From positions 1 to 64,000 of the forward strand of contig NZ_JBGSXS010000155.1 in NCBI RefSeq assembly GCF_041751335.1: 64,000 nucleotides of DNA, written 5' to 3'. This stretch comes from Aquiflexum sp041751335 (GTDB lineage Bacteria > Bacteroidota > Bacteroidia > Cytophagales > Cyclobacteriaceae). This document shows, piece after piece, positions 26,560 to 35,491 of this stretch. Position 1 is the stretch's first letter, and each line of letters opens with the position of its first letter. The notes under the pieces are model-generated. The model saw only the letters and a program-made list of their open reading frames with translations. It had not been told where the DNA came from and searched no databases. The position numbers and the translations under genes were made by a program.

Positions 26560-28350
26560 TCACTCCGCAAACTGCAACCGAACCAGATTGGCATAGAAGC
26601 CATCTTCCTGTACAGCCAAAGTTTCATGAGTTCCTTCCTCGACGATTTCCCCATCTTTGAGTACATAGATCCTGTCAACTTTTCGGATGGTGGCAAGTCT
26701 GTGGGCGATGATAATGGTCGTCCTATTTTTCATCAGTTCATCCAAAGCCTCCTGTACCAATGCTTCAGATTCGGCATCCAAGGAAGAAGTTGCCTCATCC
26801 AAAATCAAAATAGCAGGGTCTTTCAAAATGGCACGCGCTATGGCCACTCTTTGCCTTTGGCCTCCTGAGAGTTTGATCCCACGTTCACCGACAGTTGTTT
26901 CCAAACCTTCCGGAAATCTGCTGATAAATTGCCATGCATTGGCTTTTTTGGCAGCTTCTATAATTTCTTCTTCTGTAGCATCAGGCTTGGCATAGGCGAT
27001 GTTTTCTTTGATACTGCCCCCAAAAAGCAAAACCTCCTGCGGAACAATGCCGATATTCGAACGTAGCTGTTTCAGATTCCAATCTGATATCTTTATTCCA
27101 TCCACCAGAATAGCACCTTTTTCTACAGGGTAAAATTTAAGCAGCAACTGTATGATGGTAGATTTTCCAGCACCACTCTGTCCGGCAAGGGCCACTTTCT
27201 CTCCAGCCGGGATATGTAAATTGATATTTTTAAGCACCTCTAGTTCAGGCCTGGTTGGATAATTAAAGCCAACCTGCTCAAATTGAACATCCCCGGACAT
27301 CCGGACTTTTTGAAAGTCAGCTGTCGATATTTCCGGTTCTTCATCCAAAATCTCCAAAACCCTTTCAGAAGACCCAATAGCTTTTTGAATCTGTCCATAA
27401 ATATCTCCCAAACCGGCGATGGACCCACCGATAAAAGTTGTGTACAGGACAAAAGAAACCAAGTCTCCAACAGTCATCTCACCTGATGCGACAAGCGTTG
27501 CCCCATACCACATCACAGCTACAATACCCCCAAACAAAGCAAAAATGATAAATGAGATGAATGCCCCTCTGAATCCGGCTGCCTTTAAAGCCACATCCAC
27601 AACTCGATTTAGGCCTTTTCTGTAGCGGTTGGATTCGTATTCCTCCCCGGCAAATGATTTTACAGTCATGATGGATTGCAAGGTTTCTTCTACAATGACA
27701 TTGGCAGCAGCTAGTTCATCCTGGGCTTGTTTAGATAGTTTTCGGATAAATTTCCCAAACACCATTGCGATAATCACCAAAACTGGGAAAGTGGCCAACA
27801 TAAACAATGTTAACTTTGGTGTCGTCACCATCAAAAAGACCACCCCTGCTAGTAAGGTAATAATCTGTCTGAACAATTCTGCCAAAGTCACAGAGAAGGT
27901 GTCCTGAAGCATGCTGACGTCAGCGGTGATTCTGGAAATCAATTCTCCGGTTCTTCTTTTGTCAAAGAATGTCATGGGCAGTTGTACAAGTTGACCGTAC
28001 AATGAGATCCTGATATCCCGCATACTGCGCTCAGAAACCTTTGCGAACAACCACACTCTGAAAAATGAAAATATACTTTGTACCAATAATATTCCCAATA
28101 AAATATATGCAATACTATTGATGTCATTTACCAACCAAGTCTCTCCTGAAGCAGTATCAATCAGTTTCCCAGCAACGAAGGGGAATGTCAATAAGGTCAA
28201 GCTTGAAAAAAGCAGAAATGCCATCCCCAGTAAAAAATTTACTTTATAGGGTAGAACAAACCTAAAAATACCACCAAGTTTATTCAGATTTTGTTTGTTC
28301 AGCTTTCGCTTTTCGTGTTCTTCAAGAGCAGTGCCTCTCTTTTTTGCCAT
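26560..28350 (-). CDS. ABC transporter, permease-ATPase fusion (MsbA/exporter type)
   Basis: A 596-residue half-transporter. Residues 25-320 hold six transmembrane helices (ABC exporter type 1), with ISRITADVSMLQD as the coupling region. The ATPase domain has Walker A GQSGAGKST, Q-loop VPQEVLLF, signature LSGGQRQRVAIARAIL, Walker B ILILDEATSSLD and H-loop IIAHRL. It works as a homodimer or heterodimer exporting lipids, peptides or drugs; the substrate cannot be inferred. Long basic N-terminal tail (MAKKRGTALEEHEKRK). It follows the DUF6787 gene on the same strand after about 190 nt. Confidence 0.92.
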   Translation of the reverse strand: MAKKRGTALEEHEKRKLNKQNLNKLGGIFRFVLPYKVNFLLGMAFLLFSSLTLLTFPFVAGKLIDTASGETWLVNDINSIAYILLGILLVQSIFSFFRVWLFAKVSERSMRDIRISLYGQLVQLPMTFFDKRRTGELISRITADVSMLQDTFSVTLAELFRQIITLLAGVVFLMVTTPKLTLFMLATFPVLVIIAMVFGKFIRKLSKQAQDELAAANVIVEETLQSIMTVKSFAGEEYESNRYRKGLNRVVDVALKAAGFRGAFISFIIFALFGGIVAVMWYGATLVASGEMTVGDLVSFVLYTTFIGGSIAGLGDIYGQIQKAIGSSERVLEILDEEPEISTADFQKVRMSGDVQFEQVGFNYPTRPELEVLKNINLHIPAGEKVALAGQSGAGKSTIIQLLLKFYPVEKGAILVDGIKISDWNLKQLRSNIGIVPQEVLLFGGSIKENIAYAKPDATEEEIIEAAKKANAWQFISRFPEGLETTVGERGIKLSGGQRQRVAIARAILKDPAILILDEATSSLDAESEALVQEALDELMKNRTTIIIAHRLATIRKVDRIYVLKDGEIVEEGTHETLAVQEDGFYANLVRLQFAE

Positions 28351-28542
28351 GGAAAATATCTATTCAATTATCTAACCTGCAAATCTAAACAATAAGATGG
28401 GAGGTGGAAGACAAAGCTTCTTTTTTTGTCCGATTTGTAAAGGAAAAACATGATAGTCCTGCTATATGTTTTGGGATGGAAAGGTTGTAAGGATAACCTT
28501 TTTAGTCAGTTAGGGAGCGCAGATCCTAGAAATCATTTGAAT

Positions 28543-28878
28543 TTATTCTTCTTTTTCAGACTTTCTATGACCTGTGATTCTTCTCAAAAATTGTTTTTCC
28601 TTTTCCCAAAAGAAGTCAAATTGTCCAAAGACAAATCCCCACATCAAAAGGATAATCTGGTAAAGGGGAAGGACAAGCAGCAGGTAAAGCACTGTTTTCC
28701 AAAACCCACCCCTTTCCATGCTTATTCCCAAAAAGTCAAAAATAGGTTTCTTGATAAAAAGAATAGTAAATCCGGTCAGAGCAAAAACAATCAAGACCAA
28801 TACCACCTGTCGGAGACTTTTCAGGTTCCATTTGGATTGGAGTTTTTGGAGGAAGGATTGATTGGATGTATTGGTCAT
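28543..28878 (-). CDS. DUF6787-like small membrane protein
   Basis: A 111-residue protein from ATG 28878 (MTNTSNQSFLQKLQSKWNL). It has two hydrophobic helices (VVLVLIVFALTGFTILFI and WKTVLYLLLVLPLYQIILLMWGFVFG) followed by FGQFDFFWEKEKQFLRRI. This pattern, with a short WN-containing N-terminus, G-rich first helix and FGQF..F after the second, matches what I know of DUF6787. Function unknown. A longer start at 28914 is less likely. Same strand as the ABC transporter downstream. Confidence 0.65.
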   Translation of the reverse strand: MTNTSNQSFLQKLQSKWNLKSLRQVVLVLIVFALTGFTILFIKKPIFDFLGISMERGGFWKTVLYLLLVLPLYQIILLMWGFVFGQFDFFWEKEKQFLRRITGHRKSEKEE

Positions 28879-28992
28879 GAGAATGAAAATATATAGGGTC
28901 ACAAATATCAACAAATATTAAGTATCCATAAATATCTTCTAACCCTATGATCTATTTTTTTTGAGGAATAACCTTTAGATGAATTATGGCCA

Positions 28993-30726
28993 TCATTTTT
29001 CCACCCTATACACCGGGTACCGGTTATGTTCCTTTTCCTTCCATGGAGAATGTTCGTAAACCCATCTTAATTGGGCAGGCCCACTTTTTGCCAACTCCTC
29101 GTCTTTGGACTTGGCTTCTTCCAGTTCTTTTTTCACCTCCGGATTTTGTTTCAGGTATTCCGAAGCCAAATCTTCAAATACATAGGCAGAATAACCTTCT
29201 TTGGCCTGTAAGATAGTGTCAAAGAAATTCCAATTGAAGAAGCTGTCCTCCGATTGAGGTTCCAATACTTCCATGATATAGCGGTTGGCTTCCTGATTCA
29301 TGGGAATCATCAGGTCACCTGCCCGAAAGTTTATCATAGCGTGGGATAGTATAATTTGAGTATTGGAATGCAGGTAGTGGCCTTCGTAAGGTCGCTGTGC
29401 GGTCTGAAAATCTGCAACATGATAGATAGTCACCGGAATAACTGTATCATTCTTGATTTCATCCATTTGTACACCATTTCTTTGAAGGTTTTCTATGACG
29501 GTAAACCAACCCTGCGGAATGATATAAGCTTCTGGTTTTTTGATATTCAATCCTGCAGTATAGGTGTCATAGAATTTGACTTCTTTGGTAAATGGCTTGC
29601 TTCGGTCATAGTATAATCTTGGCAATCCGGAGATATCAGAAGGCTTTTGACCTGATTCATAACCCATATACTCTATCAATTTGTGCTGGTCTCTGTCCAA
29701 TATAAAATTGAAACAAAATTCCTCTTGCTCCCTTTTCTCCTTCCGGTCAGCATCGGCTTTGGTCACGATTTTTGTAGCATCTTCCCGGATGATTTCCATA
29801 AAGGTCTCCATCAGGGCATAGGTGGAGGCTACCCTTTGGTCATATGGTTTCAGCATATGCGTCTCCGGCATAAAACTCAAAGTTCCAAAAAGCGCAGCAT
29901 AACCGCTGCTGTACCTGCCATTGTCCTTGAACTGTGCCCATCCATCCTCAGGTTTTCCTCCCCAGGCATTGACATAGGGAGCCATGGGAAAGTCTTTGGA
30001 TTTCATCCCACTGTAGAGTTTTGGATGCAGTTCCTGATCTAAATAGTTGCCCATTTCTCCTCCCAACATGTCATGACTGGTAGAAACCAATGTCATCACA
30101 TGTTGGTAGTCTGCGCCATTGCTGACATGGGTATCGATAAATAGCTGTGGCTTCAGCCACGTAAAAATCTGTTGAAATGACCTTGTATTTTTTGTGTCGG
30201 CTTTGATAAAGTCCCTGTTAAGATCAAAGTTTCTGGCATTGCCCCTAAAGCCAAATTCCTCTGGTCCATTTTGGTTGACCCTACTGAAAGAGCCTCTGTT
30301 CAGATGGCCCCCGATGTTGTAAACAGGGATTATGGCCATCGCAAGATCTTCAGGAACCTCTATTTTGTTCAAGAGAATATCCCTCAAAAACATCATCGAA
30401 GCATCAATACCATCAGGCTCGCCTGGATGAATCCCATTGTTGATAAATAGCACCAACCGGTTTGCCTCATGCCATTTTTTAGGGTCAAATATTTCCTGTC
30501 TGTCAAATAACAGGACATGGAGTGGAAATCCACTGTCCGTCATTCCCATTTCCACCATTTTGACTTCTTTAAAATCATTGGCCAACGTTTGAAAGTATTG
30601 GATTACTTCAGAATAGATTGGTGTCTCCTTCCCTTCCGTTTGCTCAAAAAGGGTTATATATTTTTCCTGCGCGGATACTCCTTGAAAAATGAGTATTGCC
30701 AATACCAACAGAGAGATTATTTTCAT
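28993..30726 (-). CDS. Secreted M14-family metallocarboxypeptidase
   Basis: A 577-residue protein with signal peptide KIISLLVLAILIFQGVSAQ. The zinc ligands are visible: NNGIHPGEPDG gives His100 and Glu103 of the HxxE motif, and FIDTHVSNGADY gives His200. RNFDLNRDF is the substrate-binding arginine region, and FMPETHML near residue 285 may contain the catalytic glutamate. The C-terminal 250 residues are an additional domain of unknown role. Predicted to act in the periplasm or outside on peptides. It diverges from the AAA ATPase gene; the intergenic region contains a 59-bp inverted repeat. Confidence 0.88.
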   Translation of the reverse strand: MKIISLLVLAILIFQGVSAQEKYITLFEQTEGKETPIYSEVIQYFQTLANDFKEVKMVEMGMTDSGFPLHVLLFDRQEIFDPKKWHEANRLVLFINNGIHPGEPDGIDASMMFLRDILLNKIEVPEDLAMAIIPVYNIGGHLNRGSFSRVNQNGPEEFGFRGNARNFDLNRDFIKADTKNTRSFQQIFTWLKPQLFIDTHVSNGADYQHVMTLVSTSHDMLGGEMGNYLDQELHPKLYSGMKSKDFPMAPYVNAWGGKPEDGWAQFKDNGRYSSGYAALFGTLSFMPETHMLKPYDQRVASTYALMETFMEIIREDATKIVTKADADRKEKREQEEFCFNFILDRDQHKLIEYMGYESGQKPSDISGLPRLYYDRSKPFTKEVKFYDTYTAGLNIKKPEAYIIPQGWFTVIENLQRNGVQMDEIKNDTVIPVTIYHVADFQTAQRPYEGHYLHSNTQIILSHAMINFRAGDLMIPMNQEANRYIMEVLEPQSEDSFFNWNFFDTILQAKEGYSAYVFEDLASEYLKQNPEVKKELEEAKSKDEELAKSGPAQLRWVYEHSPWKEKEHNRYPVYRVEK

Positions 30727-30791
30727 GCCCGAATTTGGGGAAAAAGAGCTTTAAAAACTAAAAGAGATTATACTTTCAAAATTTGTATTTC

Positions 30792-30799
30792 TAAATTTG
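30792..30799 (+). promoter_or_regulatory. Putative -7 promoter element for the AAA ATPase gene
   Basis: TAAATTTG, exact match to TAnnTTTG, ends one base before the long inverted repeat, placing the repeat in the 5' leader or at the start site. Confidence 0.45.
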
Positions 30800-30858
30800 T
30801 TACGTACATTGCGTTACGCAAATTACGTTACGTACATTACGTAACGCAATGTACGTAA
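30800..30858 (+). promoter_or_regulatory. 59-bp inverted repeat in the leader of the AAA ATPase gene
   Basis: Arms of 19 bp pair perfectly: TTACGTACATTGCGTTACG (30800-30818) and CGTAACGCAATGTACGTAA (30840-30858). The 21-nt loop is itself made of TTACGTTACGTACATTA-like units. It begins right after a -7 element and ends 25 nt before ATG 30884. It could be an operator for a dimeric repressor or an RNA hairpin masking translation. Confidence 0.7.
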
Positions 30859-30883
30859 TGAGAATACAAAATCAATAAGCAAG

Positions 30884-32011
30884 ATGTCAATGAAACCACC
30901 CGGTAACCCATTTGTACTCAATACCTATCATGGAAAAAAATATTTCTGTGATAGGGAAGATGATTTAGATAAGCTTCAAAATCATATAGATAATGACAGA
31001 AATGTCGTTTTGTATGCTTGGAGAAGGCTTGGGAAATCCGCTTTGATCCAGCGGTTTTTTGAAGAATTGGAGGACACAGGGAAGTATGAAACATTGTATG
31101 TGGATTTTTTGGCGACACATACCATTGAAGATGCCGTGAAGACAATCACGTCAGGGATCTATGATAAATATGGAAAAACCAAAATAGGGTTTTCGGCAGC
31201 CATGCAAAAACTGTTGTCAATGATGGGGGCGACCATCAGTTTTGACCCCTATAGTGGAGCACCAGAATTGAGCTTGGGGATGAGACAGCCCGGTACGGAG
31301 GAGCATTCCTTGCATGCATTGGGTGAATTTCTCAGGGAAAGAAAAAAGAAGATCGTCATCACCATTGATGAATTCCAACAGGTAGCGCATCACGAGCAGG
31401 ATAATGCCGAGGCCTTATTCAGGGCATGGACCCAGCAGTTTCCTGACATCAGGTTCATTTTATGTGGAAGTCATCGGACCATGATGGTAGAAATGTTTGC
31501 GGAAAATAGCCGCCCATTTTATCAGAGTGCACAATTGATGTCACTCTTGCCCATATCTTTGGAAAAGTACATTCCTTTCATTCAGGGTCATTTCAAAACT
31601 AAAGGGAAAAGTATTTCCAATGAACAAATAGAAATGATTTATACCTGGGCCAGGGGGCAGACCTTTACCATACAGTTGGTGTGTAATTACCTTTATTCAC
31701 AATATTCCCAAGTCAGGGATGAACATATTCAAAAAATCTATCAGGACATATTGGAACAACAGCAAGGGATGTTCGCCAATTTCTCCAAAATGCTGACCCG
31801 AACCCAGTGGAATGTATTTAAGGCCATCGCCAAAGAAGAGCCTTTATACAATCCCTTAAGCAAAGACTTTATCCAAAAACACAGACTAGGAGCTGCAAGC
31901 ACAGTAAACACCGCCCTAAAATCCCTGCAAAAATCAGAATTGGTAGTGGTGGATGATGAGGCATATCTGGTCCATGAGGTTTTGCTGGCCAGGTGGATGG
32001 CGAGGTTGTAA
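30884..32011 (+). CDS. AAA/STAND-type P-loop ATPase (archaeal ATPase family)
   Basis: A 375-residue ATPase of the PF01637-like group. LYAWRRLGKSALIQRF is a Walker A variant with the RxGKS form, VITIDEFQQV is Walker B, and FILCGSHRTMM is the sensor strand. The C-terminal 120 residues (from SISNEQIEMIYTW) form a winged-helix-like region, where TQWNVFKAIAKEE and STVNTALKSLQKSELVVVDD resemble a wHTH. Such ATPases often occur as stand-alone genes, sometimes in mobile or defence contexts; the role is unknown. The leader contains a large inverted repeat, suggesting tight control. No partner gene lies next to it. Confidence 0.82.
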   Translation: MSMKPPGNPFVLNTYHGKKYFCDREDDLDKLQNHIDNDRNVVLYAWRRLGKSALIQRFFEELEDTGKYETLYVDFLATHTIEDAVKTITSGIYDKYGKTKIGFSAAMQKLLSMMGATISFDPYSGAPELSLGMRQPGTEEHSLHALGEFLRERKKKIVITIDEFQQVAHHEQDNAEALFRAWTQQFPDIRFILCGSHRTMMVEMFAENSRPFYQSAQLMSLLPISLEKYIPFIQGHFKTKGKSISNEQIEMIYTWARGQTFTIQLVCNYLYSQYSQVRDEHIQKIYQDILEQQQGMFANFSKMLTRTQWNVFKAIAKEEPLYNPLSKDFIQKHRLGAASTVNTALKSLQKSELVVVDDEAYLVHEVLLARWMARL

Positions 32012-32376
32012 AGAAATATTCATTGATGTAGAGTTTGTCAAGCCCGAATGCCATGGCGGTTTGCGTCATGCTGACTAAGGAAGCATCTCTCGAGGATCAG
32101 TAAATGATAGAATTAACATAAATAGGACCTCTGGAGATCCTTCGTGCCTCAGGATGACGGCAACCTAGCAAGTAACTTGATGTCATTACCTTTTCTGAAC
32201 ATTTCTAAAATGTTGGGGACTCGGGATGACGGTTAACTTGATGTCATTCCCCTTTTCTGAACATTTTCAAAATGTCGGACATTCTGAACGAAGAACCCTT
32301 ATCAAATACTAACCCCTTTTTGGTACTTGGTACATAGTACTTTGTACCTTTTAATACCCTACATCCTTCCATTCTC
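32012..32376. other. Intergenic region with repeat debris
   Basis: Non-coding between convergent AAA ATPase and lysC. It holds TTCGTGCCTCAGGATGACGG-type sequence, a common interspersed fragment in this phylum, and the direct repeat listed separately. No ORF is credible. Confidence 0.5.
32174..32283. repeat. Imperfect direct repeat, 61-nt period
   Basis: AACTTGATGTCATT at 32174 recurs at 32235. Each copy continues with CCTTTTCTGAACATTT and AAAATGT before diverging at GGGGACTCGGGATGACGG in the first and CGGACATTCTGAACG in the second. Confidence 0.6.
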
Positions 32377-33696
32377 TCACCATTCAAACAGACCCTCATT
32401 CAAGCTCTTCAATGCGTCATTTTTAAATTGAGCATCTACCAGAATGGAAACGTTATGACGGCTGCCACCATAGGAAACCATCCGCAAGGGGTATTCACGA
32501 AGACAATCCATGATATTGGCGACGGTACCTTTGGATTCAGCAATCATATTGCCCACTATGGATACGATGGCCTGATTTTGGTCAACTTCCACTGTACCAT
32601 ATCCCTCTAGTTCTTTTACAATTTCATTAAGGTAGGAAAGGTCATCAATGGTGACAGACACAGCCACTTCGGAAGTAGTGATCATATCGATTGAAGTTTT
32701 ATACTTTTCAAATACCTCGAATACCTTTCTGAGAAAACCATAGGCCAATAACATTCTACTGGATTTGATCTTGATGGCGGTAATGCCGTCTTTGGCAGCC
32801 AAGGCTTTAACACCGGAACCGATTTCTTTGGCTGTGATAGTAGTGCCAAGGGCGTCAGGTTCCATGGTATTCAATAATTTGACGGCAATATTATATTGCT
32901 GGGCAGGCCAAATGGATGCAGGATGGAGGATTTTTGCTCCGAAATAAGCCAACTCCGCCGCTTCGTCAAAGGACAATTGGGCAATAGGACGGGTTTTGTC
33001 TACGATCCTCGGGTCGTTGTTATGCATGCCGTCAATGTCTGTCCAGATTTCGACTACATCGGCGTTGATGGCCGCACCTATCAAAGAAGCGGAATAGTCC
33101 GAACCCCCTCTTTTGAGGTTATCTACTTCATTTCTGTGGTTTTTACAGATGTAGCCTTGGGTAACAAAAATGCCATCCTCAGGATAATTGGTAAGTATGA
33201 CTTTTAGTTTTTCAGAAATCTTTTTCAGTTCAGGTTCATGATTTTCATCAATGCTCATAAAATCCAAAGCCGGAAGGAATACGGCATTAATTTCCAATTC
33301 CTGTAATAGTGTATAAAAGAGTTTTGTTGACAGCAATTCTCCCTGTGCAAGAATATCTCTGTTTATAGCCTCGTTAAATGAAATTTTGAGAATGATATTG
33401 AGAAATTCAAAGTGTTCTTTGATGATTTTTTCTGCTTTTGACCTGGCAGCATCAGTCTTCACGAGATCTTTATAAAAAGTAAGGTAGTGTTTGTGAAGCA
33501 CATCAATCCGCTCTTTGGCAAGGTCTTTATTGGCATCCGCCAATGCTTCACCGATTCCAACAAGGGCGTTGGTTGTACCGGAAAGAGCAGATAGCACAAC
33601 AATTTTCCTATCGTTGTCTCTTGTGATCAAGTCTTTGACCTGATGCATTCTTTCGGGCTTACCTACTGAGGTGCCTCCGAATTTCATTATTTTCAT
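32377..33696 (-). CDS. lysC: Aspartokinase
   Basis: A 439-residue kinase that phosphorylates L-aspartate at the head of the lysine, threonine and methionine pathways. KFGGTSVGKPERM is the N-terminal nucleotide/aspartate motif, LSALSGTTNALV follows, GGSDYSASLIGAAI and EIWTDIDGMHNNDPRI are the conserved kinase motifs. Two ACT domains occupy about 300-439 (IKIKSSRMLLAYGFLRKVF; VSIVGNMI), consistent with end-product feedback. No homoserine dehydrogenase domain is fused. Apparently monocistronic. Confidence 0.93.
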   Translation of the reverse strand: MKIMKFGGTSVGKPERMHQVKDLITRDNDRKIVVLSALSGTTNALVGIGEALADANKDLAKERIDVLHKHYLTFYKDLVKTDAARSKAEKIIKEHFEFLNIILKISFNEAINRDILAQGELLSTKLFYTLLQELEINAVFLPALDFMSIDENHEPELKKISEKLKVILTNYPEDGIFVTQGYICKNHRNEVDNLKRGGSDYSASLIGAAINADVVEIWTDIDGMHNNDPRIVDKTRPIAQLSFDEAAELAYFGAKILHPASIWPAQQYNIAVKLLNTMEPDALGTTITAKEIGSGVKALAAKDGITAIKIKSSRMLLAYGFLRKVFEVFEKYKTSIDMITTSEVAVSVTIDDLSYLNEIVKELEGYGTVEVDQNQAIVSIVGNMIAESKGTVANIMDCLREYPLRMVSYGGSRHNVSILVDAQFKNDALKSLNEGLFEW

Positions 33697-34009
33697 GGTA
33701 TGTGAATAGGTTTGGTTTTTTCTTTAGAAGCGAGAGTTTAGATGCGAGAAGCGAGATGTGATGTTAGACATAAGACATAAGATGGGAGATTTTAGAACCA
33801 AGAAACAAAGCCTGCCCCGAGTATCGGGGAACCAAGAAGGCTTTCTCAAAATTTGGGACTTGTGTCTTTTGGGAAGAGAATTTAGGTTAAAGAGATGTTT
33901 ACCATTAACTTTTAACCGCTAACCATAATCCAAAAAGAACCTCCAAATCTTACGTCTTGAGTCTTGTGTCTTACATCTCACGTCTCACGTCTAGAATCTC
34001 ACATCTATT
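33697..34009. other. Intergenic region with degenerate repeats of opposite polarity
   Basis: The lysC-proximal side carries purine-rich words (GCGAGAAGCGAGATGTGATG, AGACATAAGACATAAGATGG). The ribH-proximal side carries their complement-like pyrimidine words (TCTTACGTCTTGAGTCTTG, CATCTCACGTCTCACGTCTA). A palindrome CCCCGAGTATCGGGG lies near 33815. No ORF. Confidence 0.5.
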
Positions 34010-34486
34010 TTAAAATCCCAGCATCTTAATCGCCGTGATCGCGGCTTCATCGCCTTTGTTGCCATGTTTGCCTCCGGCGCGGTCCAGGGCTTGTTGGAGT
34101 GTGTCAGGAGTAAGAACTCCGAAAATGACAGGCTTATTGAATTTCAATCCGACATTGGTAATCCCGTGGGCGACAGCATCACAGATGAAGTCAAAGTGTC
34201 TGGTCTCTCCTTGGATGACACAGCCTAAGCAGATTACTGCATCAATTTCCTTTAATTCTGCCAGCCATTGTGCTCCCAGTGTCAATTCAAAGGACCCAGG
34301 AACGTTTTTCCTGAAAATATTTTCTTTCTTCACGCCATGCTTCAACAGCGTTTCAACTGCACCTGTGAACAATGACTCGGTCACTTGATCGTTCCATTCA
34401 GAGACTACAATGCCAAATTTCTTCTTTGACATATCCAGCAAATTTTTGTCTGAATACTGACTTAAGCTTTTTAATGAGGTTGCCAT
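34010..34486 (-). CDS. ribH: 6,7-dimethyl-8-ribityllumazine synthase
   Basis: A 158-residue riboflavin synthase beta chain that condenses 5-amino-6-ribitylaminouracil with 3,4-dihydroxy-2-butanone 4-phosphate. FGIVVSEWND, VPGSFELTLGAQWL, LGCVIQGETRHFDFICDAV (with the catalytic His), PVIFGVLTPDTLQQALDRAGG and GNKGDEAAITAIKM cover the whole family fold. A short N-terminal extension of about 20 residues precedes the first strand; ATG codon 19 (MSKKKFG) is an alternative start. A terminator separates it from the upstream YfgM-like gene. Confidence 0.95.
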   Translation of the reverse strand: MATSLKSLSQYSDKNLLDMSKKKFGIVVSEWNDQVTESLFTGAVETLLKHGVKKENIFRKNVPGSFELTLGAQWLAELKEIDAVICLGCVIQGETRHFDFICDAVAHGITNVGLKFNKPVIFGVLTPDTLQQALDRAGGKHGNKGDEAAITAIKMLGF

Positions 34487-34514
34487 AAATTGAGGTGTTT
34501 GATGGGGTATAAAT

Positions 34515-34548
34515 AAAAAAGGAGTAAGACTTTCGCCTTACTCCTTTT
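34515..34548 (-). terminator. Rho-independent terminator after the YfgM-like gene
   Basis: Perfect 12-bp stem AAAAGGAGTAAG (34517-34528) and CTTACTCCTTTT (34537-34548), loop of 8 nt. On the minus strand it is followed by a T-rich run. It lies between the TPR gene stop and the ribH start. Confidence 0.8.
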
Positions 34549-34572
34549 AGAATGCCTGAATAGATCAAAGCA

Positions 34573-35283
34573 TTACTTAGAGGCAAGGCCTTCCAAGCGC
34601 GCTTTATGCTTTCGTGCGTTAGTAAATTCAAAAGACTCAAAATACTTGTCTTCTATAATCGTGTAGGTTTTGATTGCATTGTCATAGTCACCTGCTTCTT
34701 CATAAGCAATGGCCAATTTGCTCAAATACCTAGGGGCAAAGAATTTGTTTTCTTTGTGGTCAATGGCTTTTTTGTATTGCGCAATTGCATCCTTGGTATT
34801 CCCCAACTCCAAATAGGCATCACCTACCAGGGAATAAGCCCTTGCCTGAACAAAGAAATCACTGGAAGAGAATTTTTTCAGGTGATCGGCTGCTTTTTGA
34901 AATTCTCCATTTGACAAATAAATTGATCCGATATAGAAATGAGCCATATTGGCTGCATCTGTGCCACCATACTTGTCGACAATTCTTAGTAAACCGACAT
35001 TTGAACCATCTCCGTTTAGCGCCAATTCAGTGCTATCCTGCTCAAAATAATACACTGCCTGAAACATTTCAGCCTGTGCTTTTTCATTTTTATTCTGTTT
35101 GTCAATCTGGAAATAGAGGATCCCTGCAATAAGCAAAATACCTACAATCAGAATTCCACCAAAAATTTTTGAATTCTTTTTGATAAAAAGCTCCCCTCTC
35201 TCTAGTCTGCCTGCAATCTCTTCAGGTTTTTCCAAAAGCTCATACTCTACTTCAGAAGCCTTTTTTGTTTTTTTCTTAGCCAT
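34573..35283 (-). CDS. Membrane-anchored TPR protein (YfgM-like)
   Basis: A 236-residue protein with a basic N-terminus (AKKKTKKASEVEYELLEKPEE), one transmembrane helix (KIFGGILIVGILLIAGILYFQI, about 38-59) and a periplasmic TPR region from residue 85 (MAHFYIGSIYLSNGEFQKAADHL, YSLVGDAYLELGNTKDAIAQY). This is the architecture of YfgM-type ancillary SecYEG chaperones; equivalence is inferred. It has an ideal promoter at 35304-35334 and its own terminator. Confidence 0.8.
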   Translation of the reverse strand: MAKKKTKKASEVEYELLEKPEEIAGRLERGELFIKKNSKIFGGILIVGILLIAGILYFQIDKQNKNEKAQAEMFQAVYYFEQDSTELALNGDGSNVGLLRIVDKYGGTDAANMAHFYIGSIYLSNGEFQKAADHLKKFSSSDFFVQARAYSLVGDAYLELGNTKDAIAQYKKAIDHKENKFFAPRYLSKLAIAYEEAGDYDNAIKTYTIIEDKYFESFEFTNARKHKARLEGLASK

Positions 35284-35303
35284 TCTTTAAAATTTTCCGC
35301 CCG

Positions 35304-35334
35304 CAAAGTTAATTTTCTTTTATTGAAATCCAAA
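35304..35334 (-). promoter_or_regulatory. Consensus Bacteroidota promoter of the YfgM-like gene
   Basis: On the minus strand TTTG (35334-35331), exactly 19 nt, then TAACTTTG (35311-35304). This is a perfect match to TTTG-N19-TAnnTTTG, about 20 nt upstream of the ATG. Confidence 0.8.
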
Positions 35335-35433
35335 TTGGGATGGAGATAGATAACGCAGGAGATTGAAGTAAAGGATAAAAATTGGAAGGAGGCCAAGAAT
35401 TTCATGAATTTTTAAACGAATTAAAAATCCATA

Positions 35434-35470
35434 ACAAAAAAACCACCGTCACTTCCGTAACGATGGTTTT
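35434..35470 (-). terminator. Rho-independent terminator of pdhA
   Basis: Minus strand AACCATCGT (from 35468) pairs with ACGGTGGTT (ending 35441), all nine positions with one G-U, then a run of T. It sits 22 nt after the pdhA stop. Confidence 0.8.
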
Positions 35471-35491
35471 CAAATATTTGAATAAAGGATC

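Noticed and set aside
28484..28511. Hairpin AAAGGTT/AACCTTT followed by T5
   Set aside because: It has a T-run only on the plus strand, where no gene ends; on the strand of the DUF6787 gene there is no U-tract, so a terminator is not supported.
28450..28896. A 148-codon rightward frame opposite the DUF6787-like gene
   Set aside because: The opposite strand shows two clear transmembrane helices and the family pattern; this frame is lysine/serine-rich noise.
30800..30858. CRISPR-like or tandem repeat array
   Set aside because: The repeated TTACGTAC words form one inverted repeat with a 21-nt loop rather than regularly spaced direct repeats with unique spacers.
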